A stretch of 64,000 bases of DNA from Tricholoma matsutake (Eukaryota; Basidiomycota; Agaricomycetes; Agaricales; Tricholomataceae): the NCBI GenBank assembly GCA_026075535.2, contig AP026538.1, positions 806,001-870,000 on the forward strand. Reading direction: 5' to 3'. Within the stretch, counting starts at the first letter, position 1. Each line of letters begins with the position of its first letter. The position numbers were made by a program, and so were the translations under genes. The notes beneath the pieces are model-generated. The model searched no databases. It saw nothing but the letters and a program-made list of their open reading frames with translations, and was not told the origin of the DNA. Positions 22,220 through 34,159 of the stretch are shown piece by piece.

Positions 22220-23992
22220 TTGTGGCTTTTCCTTGCACTTGATATTATTTCTTTATGTAACGGCTGCATTCCGAACTTTGCTTGGTCCTCTCACGAGGTA
22301 CATACCTTGCATTGCATCCAACCAGGGTTCTATCCTCGTGTTCAAAGGGGGTTCATTGCTTATCCTACCATGTGTACCTTTGTCCATGGCAGTGGGGCCT
22401 GCCGCAAGATTCCTTTCGATGTAATTGAACCATATGTTGTTGTGGGCTACGATGTCAGCAAAAAAAACACATTTGTATTTGTTGATTACATTGATAGTGC
22501 AGGTCTGTTTTCATATCCTGCTGATAAGTTTTTTGTGCATGCCAATGTACCCGTGCAGGACTTGGTTTCTTACCTCCCTGTCAAAATGTTGCTGAAGATA
22601 GCTAGGCTACACCACATTGCTGTAGGTTCTCACATTCCTAAGGCAGAATTTGGTCGCTACTTTGAAGGCCATAATTGTGTGTCTTGCAACCTGTATTCCA
22701 GCATTTTCTCAGTCATTGATTCAAAGTCCGTAAAAGCTGGCAATCGCATGCGAGCAGTGAGGCTTGATCTGAACAAAGCACTTTCTGAACTTAAACCACA
22801 GGAGAGCTGTGCCTTGAACTCCGTTGATAAAGTTTCAGATGCAAAAACTTCCCTGTCTCAGCCTGCCGACATTTTATCTGAAAATAAGCCACAGCATATG
22901 TTTTCAGATGACCCGGTGTTTGAGCCTACAGAATTTCCACCTCACCCACCAGATGATAAACTGGCCCACGAAGTTATCAGTAACTTCTGTAAAAAATCAT
23001 GTAGATCATCAATAGAAGAAGCAGGGTGCGCAGCTTGTGGACGCCTGGTTCCTACATTGCAGCTTACGAGATTGAAAGCTGTGAAGAATTTACTTCCTAT
23101 ACTTCAGGTACCAAACATCACCAGAATTGAGAGGTCAAAAATTTCACAGCCCATTCGTGAATACAAAGCTCCTGTACTGGACTTTACCTGTAAGCGCATA
23201 TGTGATGGATGTCGCCAGCATCTACAAAAAGGCAAAGTTCCTCCACAGGCTCTAGCAAACGGTCTATGCTTAGGCGCAGTTCCTGAAGAACTATCCTGTC
23301 TTGGATTTGTGGAAAAACTGCTAGTTGCTCGGGTACGGATCAATAGTTGTTTTGTTTGCATTGCATCGTCTGGCTTAAGGAAGATGGCTTCACATATCAT
23401 AGCCTTTCAATCACCTGTTCTGAAAGTATACCATCGGCTCCCTCCACCGATGGAAGATCTAGATGAAGTTCTTGCCATCCTGTTTACAGGACCATGCAAA
23501 CCTACTGATAAAGAATTCAAATGCACTCCCCTTCTAGTCAGACGGAAGCAGGTAGCTCATGCACTTGAATGGTTGAGATTAAACCATGCAGACTATGCAG
23601 ATCTGGAGATATCATACGATGAGCTAAACCGTTATCCAGAACAATCCCCTCCTGTATCCATTGAATATCAACACTCACTGACCACAAAAATTGAGGAGGG
23701 GACCAGTATATTTGACGATGCTGTTGATCATGGTGTTCAGGAAGGCAATTGCCCATTCATAGTTCATGGGTTGACAGGAGACCAGTATGATACTAAGTCT
23801 CTGAATGCTCTAAAAGGAATAGCGCTGCGGCATTGGAACAATTGTGGTGCTGCACTTGCTGTCTCCCATGGCTCATCTCTATTGTCAATATACAATAATC
23901 CAAACCTGTACCCCCAAATATTCCCTTGGCTGTTTCCATATGGTTTAGGAGGTATCGGAGCAACAGCTTTATCTGACCAAGCACACAAATGA
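22220..23992 (+). pseudogene. Helitron protein, N-terminal region (DUF6570-like)
   Basis: 590 codons open from 22220. Two Cys clusters are visible: GCAACGRLV (about 23027) and CKRICDGCRQHL (about 23192). They are followed by FVEKLLVARVRINSCFV and MASHIIAF, the pattern of the region preceding the Rep domain in fungal Helitrons. The C-terminal part reads LYPQIFPWLFPYGLGGIG, also conserved. The frame stops at TGA 23990-23992, where the same frame continues into LLMYHDKHFQ without loss of similarity. The stop therefore looks like a point mutation, probably of a CGA codon. Confidence 0.75.
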
Positions 23993-25520
23993 CATTTACT
24001 CATGTACCATGACAAGCATTTCCAACAAGATATTTGTTTCCCCTTTGTTGCGTTCAGCCACCAGCAAGTCAGAGCATCAACAACCAGAGGTTTGTTACTT
24101 GCCAAAACATGTAACTTCAAAAACATTGCAGATAGGTTGTTAAGCGTAAACCAAGATGTGTTGGAGGATCTAGCAAAGAGGATGTCAGTTGGTGAGGTTG
24201 TAAAACCATCTACAGAAGACGAGAGTGCATGTTTTCAGTTAATCCGTGACCTTGATCATATAGATGGAAAGGTTGATGGATCAATCACTAGCAAAAAATG
24301 CATGCGCAGCAAGATATGGTCCATGATGGCATATTTGGGTGCCCCATTATGGTATATTACCTTGTCTCCAGCTGATAACAAGCACCCAATATGCCTGTAT
24401 TTTGCTGACAGAAAAGAAAGACTTGATGTTGAGCTGCTTCAGTCTGAAGATGAGTGTTATTGCCTCATCGCAAACAACCCAGTTGCCAGAGCCCATTTTT
24501 TCCACTTCATGATCGAAATGTTCATAGAACATGTCCTGGGGGTTGGCACTGATCATCAGGGTATGTATGGTGAAACTGCCGGATACTATGGTACAGTGGA
24601 ACAGCAGGGTCACCTCACACTCCATCTTCATATGCTGCTTTGGATTCGAGGTACCTTCTCACCTGAAGAGGTCCACTTGAAGATTCTGAAGCCCGATTCT
24701 CAGTTTCGGCATAAGCTAGTAGAGTACCTGGAGGGATGTCATGCAGGAGATTTCACTTCTGCATCTATGGCAAAGGTGGAAACTGCTGTCAAGGAAGCTT
24801 CTGAGAGACCTGATTACAAAAATCCGACAGAGACTTTACCGGAACCCCCATCGCCCTCTTGCCACGATGTGCCACAGGCCATGTGATGAGCTATCGTCTT
24901 GGTGGTCAAGGTTTCGGATCACTGTTGATGACTTATTATTGAAGTCCAACATACATAAATGTTCCACCAACCGAAATAAGGATGGTTCACAAAATAAAGC
25001 CTGACCTTACAAAGGGTGCCTTGATAATGTATGGGGCCAGTGCAAGGCACGATTCCCAAGGTCGATATATGGGAAAACTGAGATTGATGATGAATCTGGC
25101 AGTATTAACATCAGAAAGCATGAATCATGGCTAAACACATTCACATACGCAGTAACCTATGTTTTCAGATGTAACACTGACGTCACCAGCCTCTGCTCAG
25201 GTACTGCAATCAAAGGTGTTCTTCTGTACATTTTGAACTATGTCACCAAGCCAGCACTGAAGACCCATGTTATTTTTGACATGGTTCGATCTATGTTTCA
25301 GAAGCATTCAGAGATGATTGGAGGTGATGATACATGCAAAGATAAAGCTCGAAAACTTATGACAAAGATCGTTAATTCACTAAGTGCAAAGATGGAAATG
25401 GGATCCCCGATGGCTTGCATGTACCTTCTAGGAAACCCAGACCACTATACCAACTACTTGTTTGTTCCCTTCTATTGGAAATCTTTTGTTCAGGAAGCCA
25501 GAAAGCCATGGGAGCTCTGA
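23993..25520 (+). pseudogene. Helitron Rep (HUH endonuclease) domain
   Basis: Continues the same protein. Conserved blocks are RSKIWSMMAYLGAPLWYITL, SPADNKHPICLYFAD, VLGVGTDHQGMYGETAGYYG and the HUH-type metal site GHLTLHLHMLLWIRG (about 24608-24652). After a one-base shift near 24860 the frame gives WWSRFRITVDDLLLKSNIHK, a TGA at 25002-25004 and CKARFPR. Then LLYILNYVTKPALK (about 25226) carries the paired tyrosines expected for strand cleavage and joining. Catalytic His and Tyr residues are present, but the frame damage makes it inactive as written. Confidence 0.8.
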
Positions 25521-26780
25521 AAGATTTCACTCACTGATGGGGCCAACATCCAGCCAAGCTCCAAGCACACAGATCATATCAAAGATCCAGACATTGAACA
25601 GCATGAGAAAGTGGCTATATTCAAGCATAATGGACGTGTTATTGGCCTGTCACCTGTTCATGATTACGTCTTTCGACCTGCTGAGTTTCACTCCATGTGT
25701 TTGTATGACTGGATTTCTAGACACCAACATGAAAAGAAAAGTGCACCTAAAGTCAAAAAGTGTCCACAACACATCAATGCAGTGCTTGATGCTGACTTGG
25801 ATCACGATTCATCGGTTGGGTACAGTGATAATGACCATGACTGCTCTAACATGCAGCTACCTGTTAGTAATCTACAACCAAAATCAAAGTCAAAACTTCA
25901 TACTTTCATGAGTAACCATCCACTTGCTGACACCCATGGTTCACATTGGTTGAAAAAAGTGCAGATCCCAAATTTTGTTGGGGAAACCCTGCCATGTTGC
26001 GACCAAGGAGACCATGAATACTACTGTTCTACTATGCTCACATTATTCAGGCCGTGGAGAAATGGTTTGGATTTAAAGTCTGAAGGAAGTTCCTGGGATG
26101 AGACCTTCCTATCATACCAATTTTCAGCTCGTCAGCATGATCTGATGAAAAACATGAACCTACAATATGAGTGCTTAGATGCCCGAGATGATTTCCATGC
26201 TCAGATGCAGAAAGGTGCTGTTGCTATGCCTAGTTGGGCTGAGCAAGGCACTGGAATATTCCAAGATCTGGATCAGATAGCTGTCGAGGATGTAATAAAT
26301 GGGCATGATGATATGAACACTGTGCTTGACAAATTCTCTATATTGACACACATTGGAAAACGGGATAAAGCGCGCACCCAACTAATGATGGATATGAGGC
26401 GGATGCTGTCAACACTTGGGTGGATGGATCGAAGAGCAAACTTACTTCCTGACAACCTCAATTTATCACCAGAGCCAATACAAATGGAGCAAACTCCAAG
26501 CCAATGGAAAACTGCAGTAGCTACTGCACGTGCACAAATCCTAGAAGAGCGAGCACGTCACATGCCTCCATGCACTGCTGCCTCCCATCCAAACACTGTT
26601 TCAGGCTACATCCCTGATGATGTGCGAGTCATTGATAAGTCTTATATGAGCCGCTCATTCTACTCCAAGGACTGGCAGAATACCATCGATTCAGTTTCAG
26701 TGAATTTTGCATTAAACAAGGAACAAGATCGTGCCTTTTGAATCATTGCCAACCATGCTTGTAGTCCTGATTCAGATCAG
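25521..26780 (+). pseudogene. Helitron protein, region between Rep and helicase
   Basis: Frame from about 25611 to 26741 with conserved blocks GLSPVHDYVFRPAEFHSMCL, FVGETLPCCDQGDHEYYCST, MLTLFRPWRNGLDLK and QYECLDARDDFHAQMQKG. A central acidic segment (VLDADLDHDSSVGYSDNDHD) is less conserved in such proteins. It ends in NKEQDRAF followed by TGA (26739-26741) and then IIANHA in the same frame, the normal lead-in to the helicase. The stop again fits an Arg codon changed to TGA. Confidence 0.75.
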
Positions 26781-28247
26781 TTGAAGATGAACATTGCAGG
26801 AATGGCAGGTACAGGGAAGACACAGGTACTGAAAGCTCTAGTTGATTTCTTCAGCCAGAGGAAAGAATCCCACCGCCTTATTATTGTTGCCCCAACAGGT
26901 AGCGCCGCTGCTCTCTTGAAAGGTTCAACCTACCACTCCATGTTTGGGATAAACAGTGAAGGGGGCCAGACATCAAACATTCAACTAGCACAGGTCAAGT
27001 CTAGATTAGAGGGTGTGGATTATGTTTTCATGGATGAAGTTTCCATGCTCTCTTGCCATGATATGTACCTCATAAGTGCAAGACTGGCGCGAGTAATGAA
27101 CAATCTTGATGCACTGTTTGGCGGTCTGAATATGATCTTCGCTGGAGATTTTGCTCAACTACCACCTGTTATTGGTCATGAACATGCCTCCCTTTATAGC
27201 CACACAGTTGGAAAGAACACTACTTCTCTGCAGGACCAGGAGGCTGCAATCAGTAAGGCTTTATGGCATCAGGTCACTACTGTAGTTATCCTCCATCAAA
27301 ATATGCGACAATGGTCTCAATCAGTGGAGGATGCTAAGTTCTGTGAAGCCCTGGCAAATATGAGGTACAAGGCTTGCACACCAGCCGACATTGCATTCCT
27401 TAGGTCCCATATATCCAGTAAACTACCCAGCTGCTCTAATGTGAATGAAAAACAGTTCAGAAACGTGTCAATAATAACTACACTCAATTCGCAAAAGGAT
27501 GAAATAAATAAACTCGGTAGTCAAAGGTTCGCTGCTGAAACAAAACAGCAGTTGACAGATTTCTTTTCTGTCGATACCATTGCCTGCAAGGAACCTGAAC
27601 AAGTGCGTGAAATGCGAAATAAGGTCTCTGGTAACAAACAATCCATTAAGCAAGGTGTGATTCCAGAAAAGATTCAACATGCTCTTTGGGAGCAGCCTGC
27701 TTGTGCAGATACAAAGCTCATTCCTGCAAAGCTGTCTATCTGTGTTGGCATGCCTATCATGATCCGTAACAATGCTGCTACAGAAATGTGCATTATGAAG
27801 GGTCAAGAGGGTTTCGTGTATGGATGGCGGTCACACAAACTTCCAAACAACAAGGACATGTTAGACACCCTATTTGTGGAGCTTGCTAACCCGCCTACCC
27901 CAGTGAAGATGGATGGCTTACATCAGAATGTTATACCCCTGATAAGGACCAGTGTTGTCACAAACTGCAGGTTTCTGGATGACACATCACTCACCATATC
28001 AAGGAGTCAAGTTGAGGCCCTGCCAAACTTTGCAATGACGGACTATGCCTCCCAGGGAAAAACTCGGCCATACAATGTTGTGGACCTTAGCCAGTGTTGT
28101 TCTCACCAAGGATATTACACTGCCTTGTCCAGGAGTGCCACTGCAGCTGGGGACATTGATTCTGTCCAGTCTTCACCCAACCAAGATCACCAGGGGTGCA
28201 TCTGGAGCACTGCGCCAAGAATTTTGGGAGCTAGAGCTATTGGATAA
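26781..28247 (+). pseudogene. Helitron PIF1-type helicase domain
   Basis: ATP-dependent DNA helicase region. Walker A is GMAGTGKTQVLKAL (about 26801), followed by VAPTGSAAALL (motif Ia), FMDEVSMLS (Walker B/motif II, about 27028), FAGDFAQLPPV (motif III, about 27138) and, near the end, FAMTDYASQGKT with YYTALSRSA (motifs V/VI, about 28030-28135). The domain core is uninterrupted over 488 codons. It leaves frame near 28155, where one extra G shifts reading; the protein continues in the next frame as LHPTKITRGASGALRQEF. Confidence 0.85.
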
Positions 28248-29446
28248 TATCACCACTCTCAGATTTGAGGGTAAGCTGCTGAGAGCTATTGCGATGGCAG
28301 ATCGTAGGAATACCTTGATAGATTTGTTTCGGGAACGCAAGGGTAAAAACTACATGCCATCCACAATGCATAAAGCCATCCGTTGGAGTAAGTCAGATCC
28401 CTTTCTGGAATGGAAGGAATATCTTGACTGGCGAGTGATCGGCTCAAAAGGAATTGATAGCAAAGCTGGCATTTTGCATACGAGCAGTTCCAAGGCACCA
28501 TCTACACCCATGAAGAAGCCACCTCATGATTCAAGTGCATTTATGTTAAAATGCAAGTCTTATATCATTCCTGCAAATAAGTGGCCAAAAGTGAAAAAAT
28601 AAAATTTATTCACCCTCCTGTTGATCCATCTGAAGCCATCCACCTGAGTGTCCCACTTGGCACTACTTGGACAAACAACAGCTGTGCATACGATGCGGTA
28701 TTTGTAGTGCTCTTTAACATATGGTGTGAGAATCCTGCACAGATCAGTGCATTATGGCAGGGCTTGCAGTCAGAATTGCTGGATTCCCTAATGACAAGCT
28801 TCGAAACGAGAACTTTCAAGTCGACCGTTCTACATCTCAGTGCTTTTCTTTGGAACAAATTAGGGATTTCATGAGACATCATTTAGCCAGAATTTCTGCA
28901 GAGTTCACCTTTGGAGGTTATGCAAGTGTGCACTCTATCGCACACTGCTTGCTTAGAACGGGCCACCCAATCACAGTGTCAGAGCTTGCCTGCCCAAATG
29001 AACATGATGTTGGTAGAAATATTGACTGGAACCCAGCTGCTAACTGCAAAATTATTGTGTTTGGACGCCCTGGTATGTCTTTACAAGCTTGCATGGATGA
29101 CTTCACAGTTGGCACAGCTTCCAAATGTTCTGCTTGCGATGCTTATTTGTTGAGGAAGAGCTTTTTTCTTCAAACACTGCCTCTGCTTGCCTTCGACATA
29201 GGAATCAGCAAACCATCTCTATCTCCTGATCTCTGGATTACTTGTGGAGATGCTGCTCATGTTCATTACATGCTCAGAGGAGTTGTTTATTTCGAAAATG
29301 AGCATTTCACGTCACATGTGATTACTAGCACTGGTATGATCTGGTTTCATGATGGAATGCTGACAGGTGCATCATTGCTGTATGAGTCTCAAGATGTAGT
29401 GTCAATCAGTACCGATGGTGCAGTCAGGGCATTCTACACTTTGTGA
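28156..29446 (+). pseudogene. Helitron C-terminus with ubiquitin-hydrolase-like fold signature
   Basis: After the helicase the frame gives ALRQEFWELELLDNITTLRF and MHKAIRWSKSDPFLEW, shared by fungal Helitrons. A shift near 28595 leads to VPLGTTWTNNSCAYDAVFVV (about 28645), which resembles the Cys box of a C19/UCH-type cysteine protease. After another shift near 28800 come FTFGGYASVHSIAHCLL, a CPN..C-type and CSAC cysteine pair, LLAFDIG, and YFENEHFTSHVITSTGMIWF plus HDGM, which could hold the catalytic His/Asp. Role is inferred: possibly deubiquitination helping transposition. Three frames are needed, so it is inactive here. Confidence 0.6.
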
Positions 29447-29529
29447 TCTCCTAAGCCCATGAGTTTCAAATACATTCATTCCCCGCATTACTTTGCATCC
29501 CCCCAAGCCTGAAAGAACTTGGACATGCC

Positions 29530-31696
29530 ATGCGGAGCAGTGGCCCTCACAGCGCAAGTTGGTTCAAGCCAACCACATGGAAAGCCATTGATGCTGCAGC
29601 CAAATCATGCCATTTTCAAACAGGAGAGATGATAAAACTCTTAAGGAAGCAGCTTGGTGGGGGTGATACATATCGTACCCTTCAGCCTGGAACAATACAA
29701 CATTGGATTGACATTTCCAAGACTGGATCTCAAAAGTGGAAGGAGAACATTTTAGCATGAGTAGAGAAAGAAGGAAAATGGCATGTTGTAGTTGGTTGAC
29801 TTGGGTGCCCAAAGGCTTTGGTTTGTTCTTCTGTCTTGCATTTGTAGAAAACTGACAGGTTAAGAGTGTTTAATTAGCATGGATATACAGCATTGGTCAA
29901 AAACATCAAGGCAGACCTCTTTGTCAATCGCAATGGAGGAATACCTATTTCAGTTCCAATCGCACGTGCTATCGTCCTTGCATATGTCAAAACAATGGCA
30001 CCTGAATTACTTGCTGTCAAAAAGTTCAAGTGTTCAGGACACTTTCTCCGAATGTTTCTTGACATTGAGTTAGGGTGGTCATGGCGGGTTGGTACTTGTG
30101 CTGCTCAGAAGACACCAGACAACTGGGAAACTTTGACTGAAGATATGTTCTTATGGATTGTGTACCAATCAATGGTTCAAGGAATCATACCTGAAGCAAT
30201 GATCAATGGGGACCAGCTGGGCATCCGAGTCATTCCACTAGGCAACCGAACATGGGCACCCCGTGGTGCAAAGCAAGTTGAAACATTTGGAAAGGAAGAA
30301 AAGCGGCAGTTCACAATTATGTCAGCAACCACATGTTCAGGAGACATTCTACCATTTCAGTGTATCTGGAAAGGGTCAACCAAGCAAGCAATCACTGCCA
30401 GCTGCAAGAATATGAGCTGAGGCAGAGAAGGAAGGAATGATCTTCTCATGTGGAGGAGACAAGCATTGGAGTAACTTGGCATGCATGAAGGAGGTAAGCA
30501 GCTGAAGCTATGTAAGCTTACTATGATCACTGCAGTCAACAGTAACATTTCGTAAATTGCACTAGTGGATTCAGAAAATTATTGCGCCATATCTTGAAAG
30601 ACTTCGCCAGCGCAAGGGCTTAAAAAAGATAGAGGGCTTGCTCATCATTGATGTTTGGTCTGTTCATCGGGGAGAACCCTTTCGCATGTGGATGAAGACT
30701 GAATATGGATGGATAAAAATTATTTTTATTCCCGGAGGATGTCAGGTTCTAAACTTCCTTGCTATAGATCACAGCTGAACTTCTACATTCATTCAGGTAC
30801 AGGAAAAATTCAACCCAATGATGTGGGCATCCAACAAATCATAAAGCATATCTTTGAATGTGAATCAGTGCAGTACTTTGTTGCGCAGACTAAGTCACAG
30901 CTTGCTGCAAGCCCTAATGCAGCTGTAAAGCTAAATGTTGATCTTGGCCCACTCCGAAATGCAACAGTTGACTGGGCACTGAAAGCATACCAATTTCTCA
31001 AAAGTCACCCAGAAATCGTAAGGAAGGTGAGTATCCTGCTAAACAAAAAGAAGAGCTGAACATGACTCTGTCGTGGCTGATGACCAGGCATGGGAAAAAT
31101 GTCAAATGAAGGGATGGAATCTGTCTCATGAGTCAATTACTAGTGAAGCCATGCTCTGCACAGTACGTGAATGACTTGAAGACGACAATGAATTTGCCCT
31201 GTCAGTAGTGGTTCAATGTGATCCTAGTGCTGACTTCGTGGTAGAAGGTGTCGAAAAGCCACTCGAGGATGATGTCTCTGCTGACACGGAGTTTGACAAT
31301 GATCTGGCTGTGTCTCCCAGTATGCTTGCAGCTGCGCTCGGATTAACCCCAGCCCCGAATGATATGGATGAGATGGAAGATGGTCGAATGGTGATTGAAA
31401 ACAAGCAAGGGTTTGTTGAATTGTGGGGTGGTGTGGATGATGACGAGTTGATTGATGCAGATGCCGAGGGTGAAACAGATCCTGATTACAACTCCAACTC
31501 CAAGTCAGAGGAGTCCAACTCCGAGTCAGAGGAGTCACCTGTGATGCAGAGTAGTGCTGGCCATTGCACCTACATCTACTTTGGTGATCGAGCGATATGG
31601 GAACCATCAGACGACAAAGAAAGAATGCAAAATGATCTGGAGAGTAAAACTGGGTGGCAAGTCTTTCATTTGGTTTGTATTTGCTCATTGATATAG
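29530..31696 (+). pseudogene. CENP-B/pogo-type DDE transposase, broken
   Basis: N-terminal part (29530-29760) has KAIDAAAKSCHFQTGEMIKL and LQPGTIQHWID, a DNA-binding HTH region. The catalytic domain follows: first Asp in MINGDQLGIRVIPLGNRTW (about 30200), then after a frame change GLLIIDVWSVHRGEPFRMWM (about 30635) with the second Asp, then IFIPGG and, after another shift, GKIQPNDVGIQQ with the third. An intron of about 75 nt (GTAAGCAGC to CACTAG) lies at about 30493-30567. The C-terminus is acidic (ELIDADAEGETDPDYNSNSK). A TGA at 31172-31174 interrupts it. Its start 84 bases after the Helitron C-terminus may mean insertion at or capture by the Helitron. Confidence 0.7.
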
Positions 31697-31702
31697 ACTT
31701 CC

Positions 31703-31918
31703 ATGACCAGGCATCTGTATGTCTGTTATGCAACCTATCTCCTCTTGAAGAAACCAACCCAGGGCCAGTGGTATGGCAATGTACTGTCATTTCGTGAGCT
31801 GCATGATTTCCTCAATCTCGAGCTAGAGGGTCCAAAATTTTCGAGGAGTGAGCTGATGGAGATTCTGGAGAAATTGCAAGATGAAACGATGCTGTATCTT
31901 GGTGTCAAATATTTGTAG
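31703..31918 (+). CDS. short hypothetical frame
   Basis: 71 codons (MTRHLYVCYATYLLLKKPTQ..). No known motif; may be the tail of the preceding transposase read-through or chance. Kept only because it continues the direction and spacing of the preceding gene. Confidence 0.2.
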   Translation: MTRHLYVCYATYLLLKKPTQGQWYGNVLSFRELHDFLNLELEGPKFSRSELMEILEKLQDETMLYLGVKYL

Positions 31919-34159
31919 ATATGTTCTGTGGCGATTTCGGAAATTTTTGGAAAAAATACTGTGATATCGGTCCTGACATTAACAAACGACCTGTTTTGTG
32001 ACGTGACATTTTGAAATTTAACACAACAAACACCTTCCATGACGCAACAAATTGTTATAATTAAGGCACTTACAGTAATCGTATGGAAATACATGCTGAC
32101 TTCTCATTAACAGTTTCTCCCTTGAGCAGCCCGCATCTTCCTCATCTAGCTCCATGACTCCAAAAAAACCCAAACAAAAATACACAACCATAATAAATTT
32201 GGTGCGTAGTGTTCACAACTCCTATATTTTCACACTTATTGTCGCTCATCTGGATTGTTGTGAATTTTTTTTTTTTTAACAATCGATCGCTCAAATAGAG
32301 ACCCGAGATCCATTTTTAGGAAAATCACAAGCGTTTTGGAGTCCACAAAGATGGTAGCTCCCTTCCCTTGAGTGATTTATAAATTCCTAGATGTGTCATT
32401 TCTCCTTAAACAACTTTCAAGATGCCCAACACAGCAGTGACTCGCACAAGGCAAGTCTGCACAAGTCTCTTAATGGTTAGATTTAATGGAGTTGTACCTA
32501 TTCAGCAAAGCAATTACTATTCAAAGCCCCTGTCATAAAAACTCACCAGTAAAGAAAAGTGAGTCTTCGCTCATTGAGGACGACTGACAGACACTAATTG
32601 TAACTTTTCTTACACCGCCTCTCAAGAGCTGAGCTTGATTTAGCAGCGTGAGTTGGGGATCTAGTGTTATTTGTGAAGTAAACTTATTGCCATCTGGTTA
32701 GTTTTGGAAGCTGGGGAAATCGAGTCTCCTCCATTGTGCATATTCCAGATTTGGGAAGGTGCACAAAAGAACTAATGTGAGGTGACAGGCCAATGGTATC
32801 CAAAAAAAAAAAGGAAAGTTCGCATCATCAAATCAAGTTCACTGGAGATGTTGGGCACATCATTTTCAAATGGGTTCTTGGGTGTTTTAACGTGTATGCA
32901 TCTAGTGAGTTCTTGGAAGTATGTACCTCCCACCAAAGAAAGTGAGATCAGAGATCAAGCCCTCCCCTGTTTCAGTTGAGTTCAAAGCACTGCTGGCCAT
33001 ATCCATGCTGTATGTGTTCAATGGTTTGTGTATGTTTTGTGGCTTATGACGGGTACAAGGACTGCATTGGATGAAGGGCTTCAAGAGATAGGCAAGCAGG
33101 GAGGTGCACTCGAGTTTGGGGATATGATGTATGTTCTCTGTTTACTTACATAGGTTTCTCTAATTGACATTATCTGCAGGAAAAGAAACAATCAACCTAA
33201 GTACTCAGTGTATGAGGATGATTACAATGGAGAGCTAACAAAACACAGATGTGCAGTTATGAAGTCCAGGAAGTTACTAGAAGCCAAGGCAAGATGTCTC
33301 TACCAAAGATAGGTGCAAGAAACAAAACACGTAGGTGAGCACAGTGGACTTACCGGCATGTCTAGCATTCCAGGAAAAACAAAAGGGGGATGGCAACATC
33401 ATCCATGCTGTCAGCCAGAATGAGGTTAGTTTGCTGTGCTTGCACCTAAATGATTGTTATTATTAACCTTCTTTCAGCAAATCAGATAAATGCCCTCCGG
33501 TGGCTGTTTCAGATGATGAGCTCCCTTCTATGGAAGAGTAAGGGACACCTTATTAATCATGCATTGAACATGGTTACAACTGGACTAGACTAGTGGTGTT
33601 TTACAAGCAAAAAAAAAACAGTTGCAGGCAGCAAAAAAAACAGAAATTGGTCACAGGTTACATGCTGTTCTTTTTTGTGCAACCAGCACACTAATCACTT
33701 TTGTCTGTACAGTATTCATGAACTGGGTTCCTCATCCGACACACAGACACTATGATTGTGACTGAGAAGAGTCTAGAGGAGCTGGTTGAGGGTTTGGACA
33801 TTGTGTGGGATGAAATGGATGACATGTGAGCAGTTGCATACTTTTTTTTGATGTGCTTTATTTAATGTATTGTTGACAGTCAGCCTTCTTTGATGCAAGG
33901 GGGAGTAGCTGACAACACTGTTCCCAATGGAGAAGAGTAGGACACCATTGCAGAAGATGATCAGGAAGAAGATGACTATATTAGATGATGTGGCCATGAC
34001 TCAGGACTATGGCTACACAGTCATGATAAAGGGACTTCAGGATATTGCATTGAGGCCATTGTATGAAGGACTGCCTCATCTTTCATATGTAACTTTTTTT
34101 GTGGATGGACACACAATTGATAAGTAATATACTATTCAGTCGCTTGTGTGAGGTCAAAC
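31919..34159. other. no gene recognised
   Basis: AT-rich with poly-A/T runs near 32265 and 32804. Several short acidic frames separated by GT..AG-like gaps (for example about 33830-33882) suggest small exons at 33480-34130, but no protein family could be assigned. Confidence 0.4.

Larger units (their letters stand above)
21251..29446 (+). mobile_element. Helitron, degenerate
   Basis: Rolling-circle transposon with the usual order: zinc-binding N-terminal part, HUH-type Rep domain, PIF1/RecD-like helicase and an additional C-terminal domain. The coding strand is plus throughout. At least three in-frame TGA codons and four one-base shifts interrupt it. I could not place the 5' TC end or the 3' hairpin-CTRR end, so the outer limits are the limits of recognisable coding sequence. 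Confidence 0.85.
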
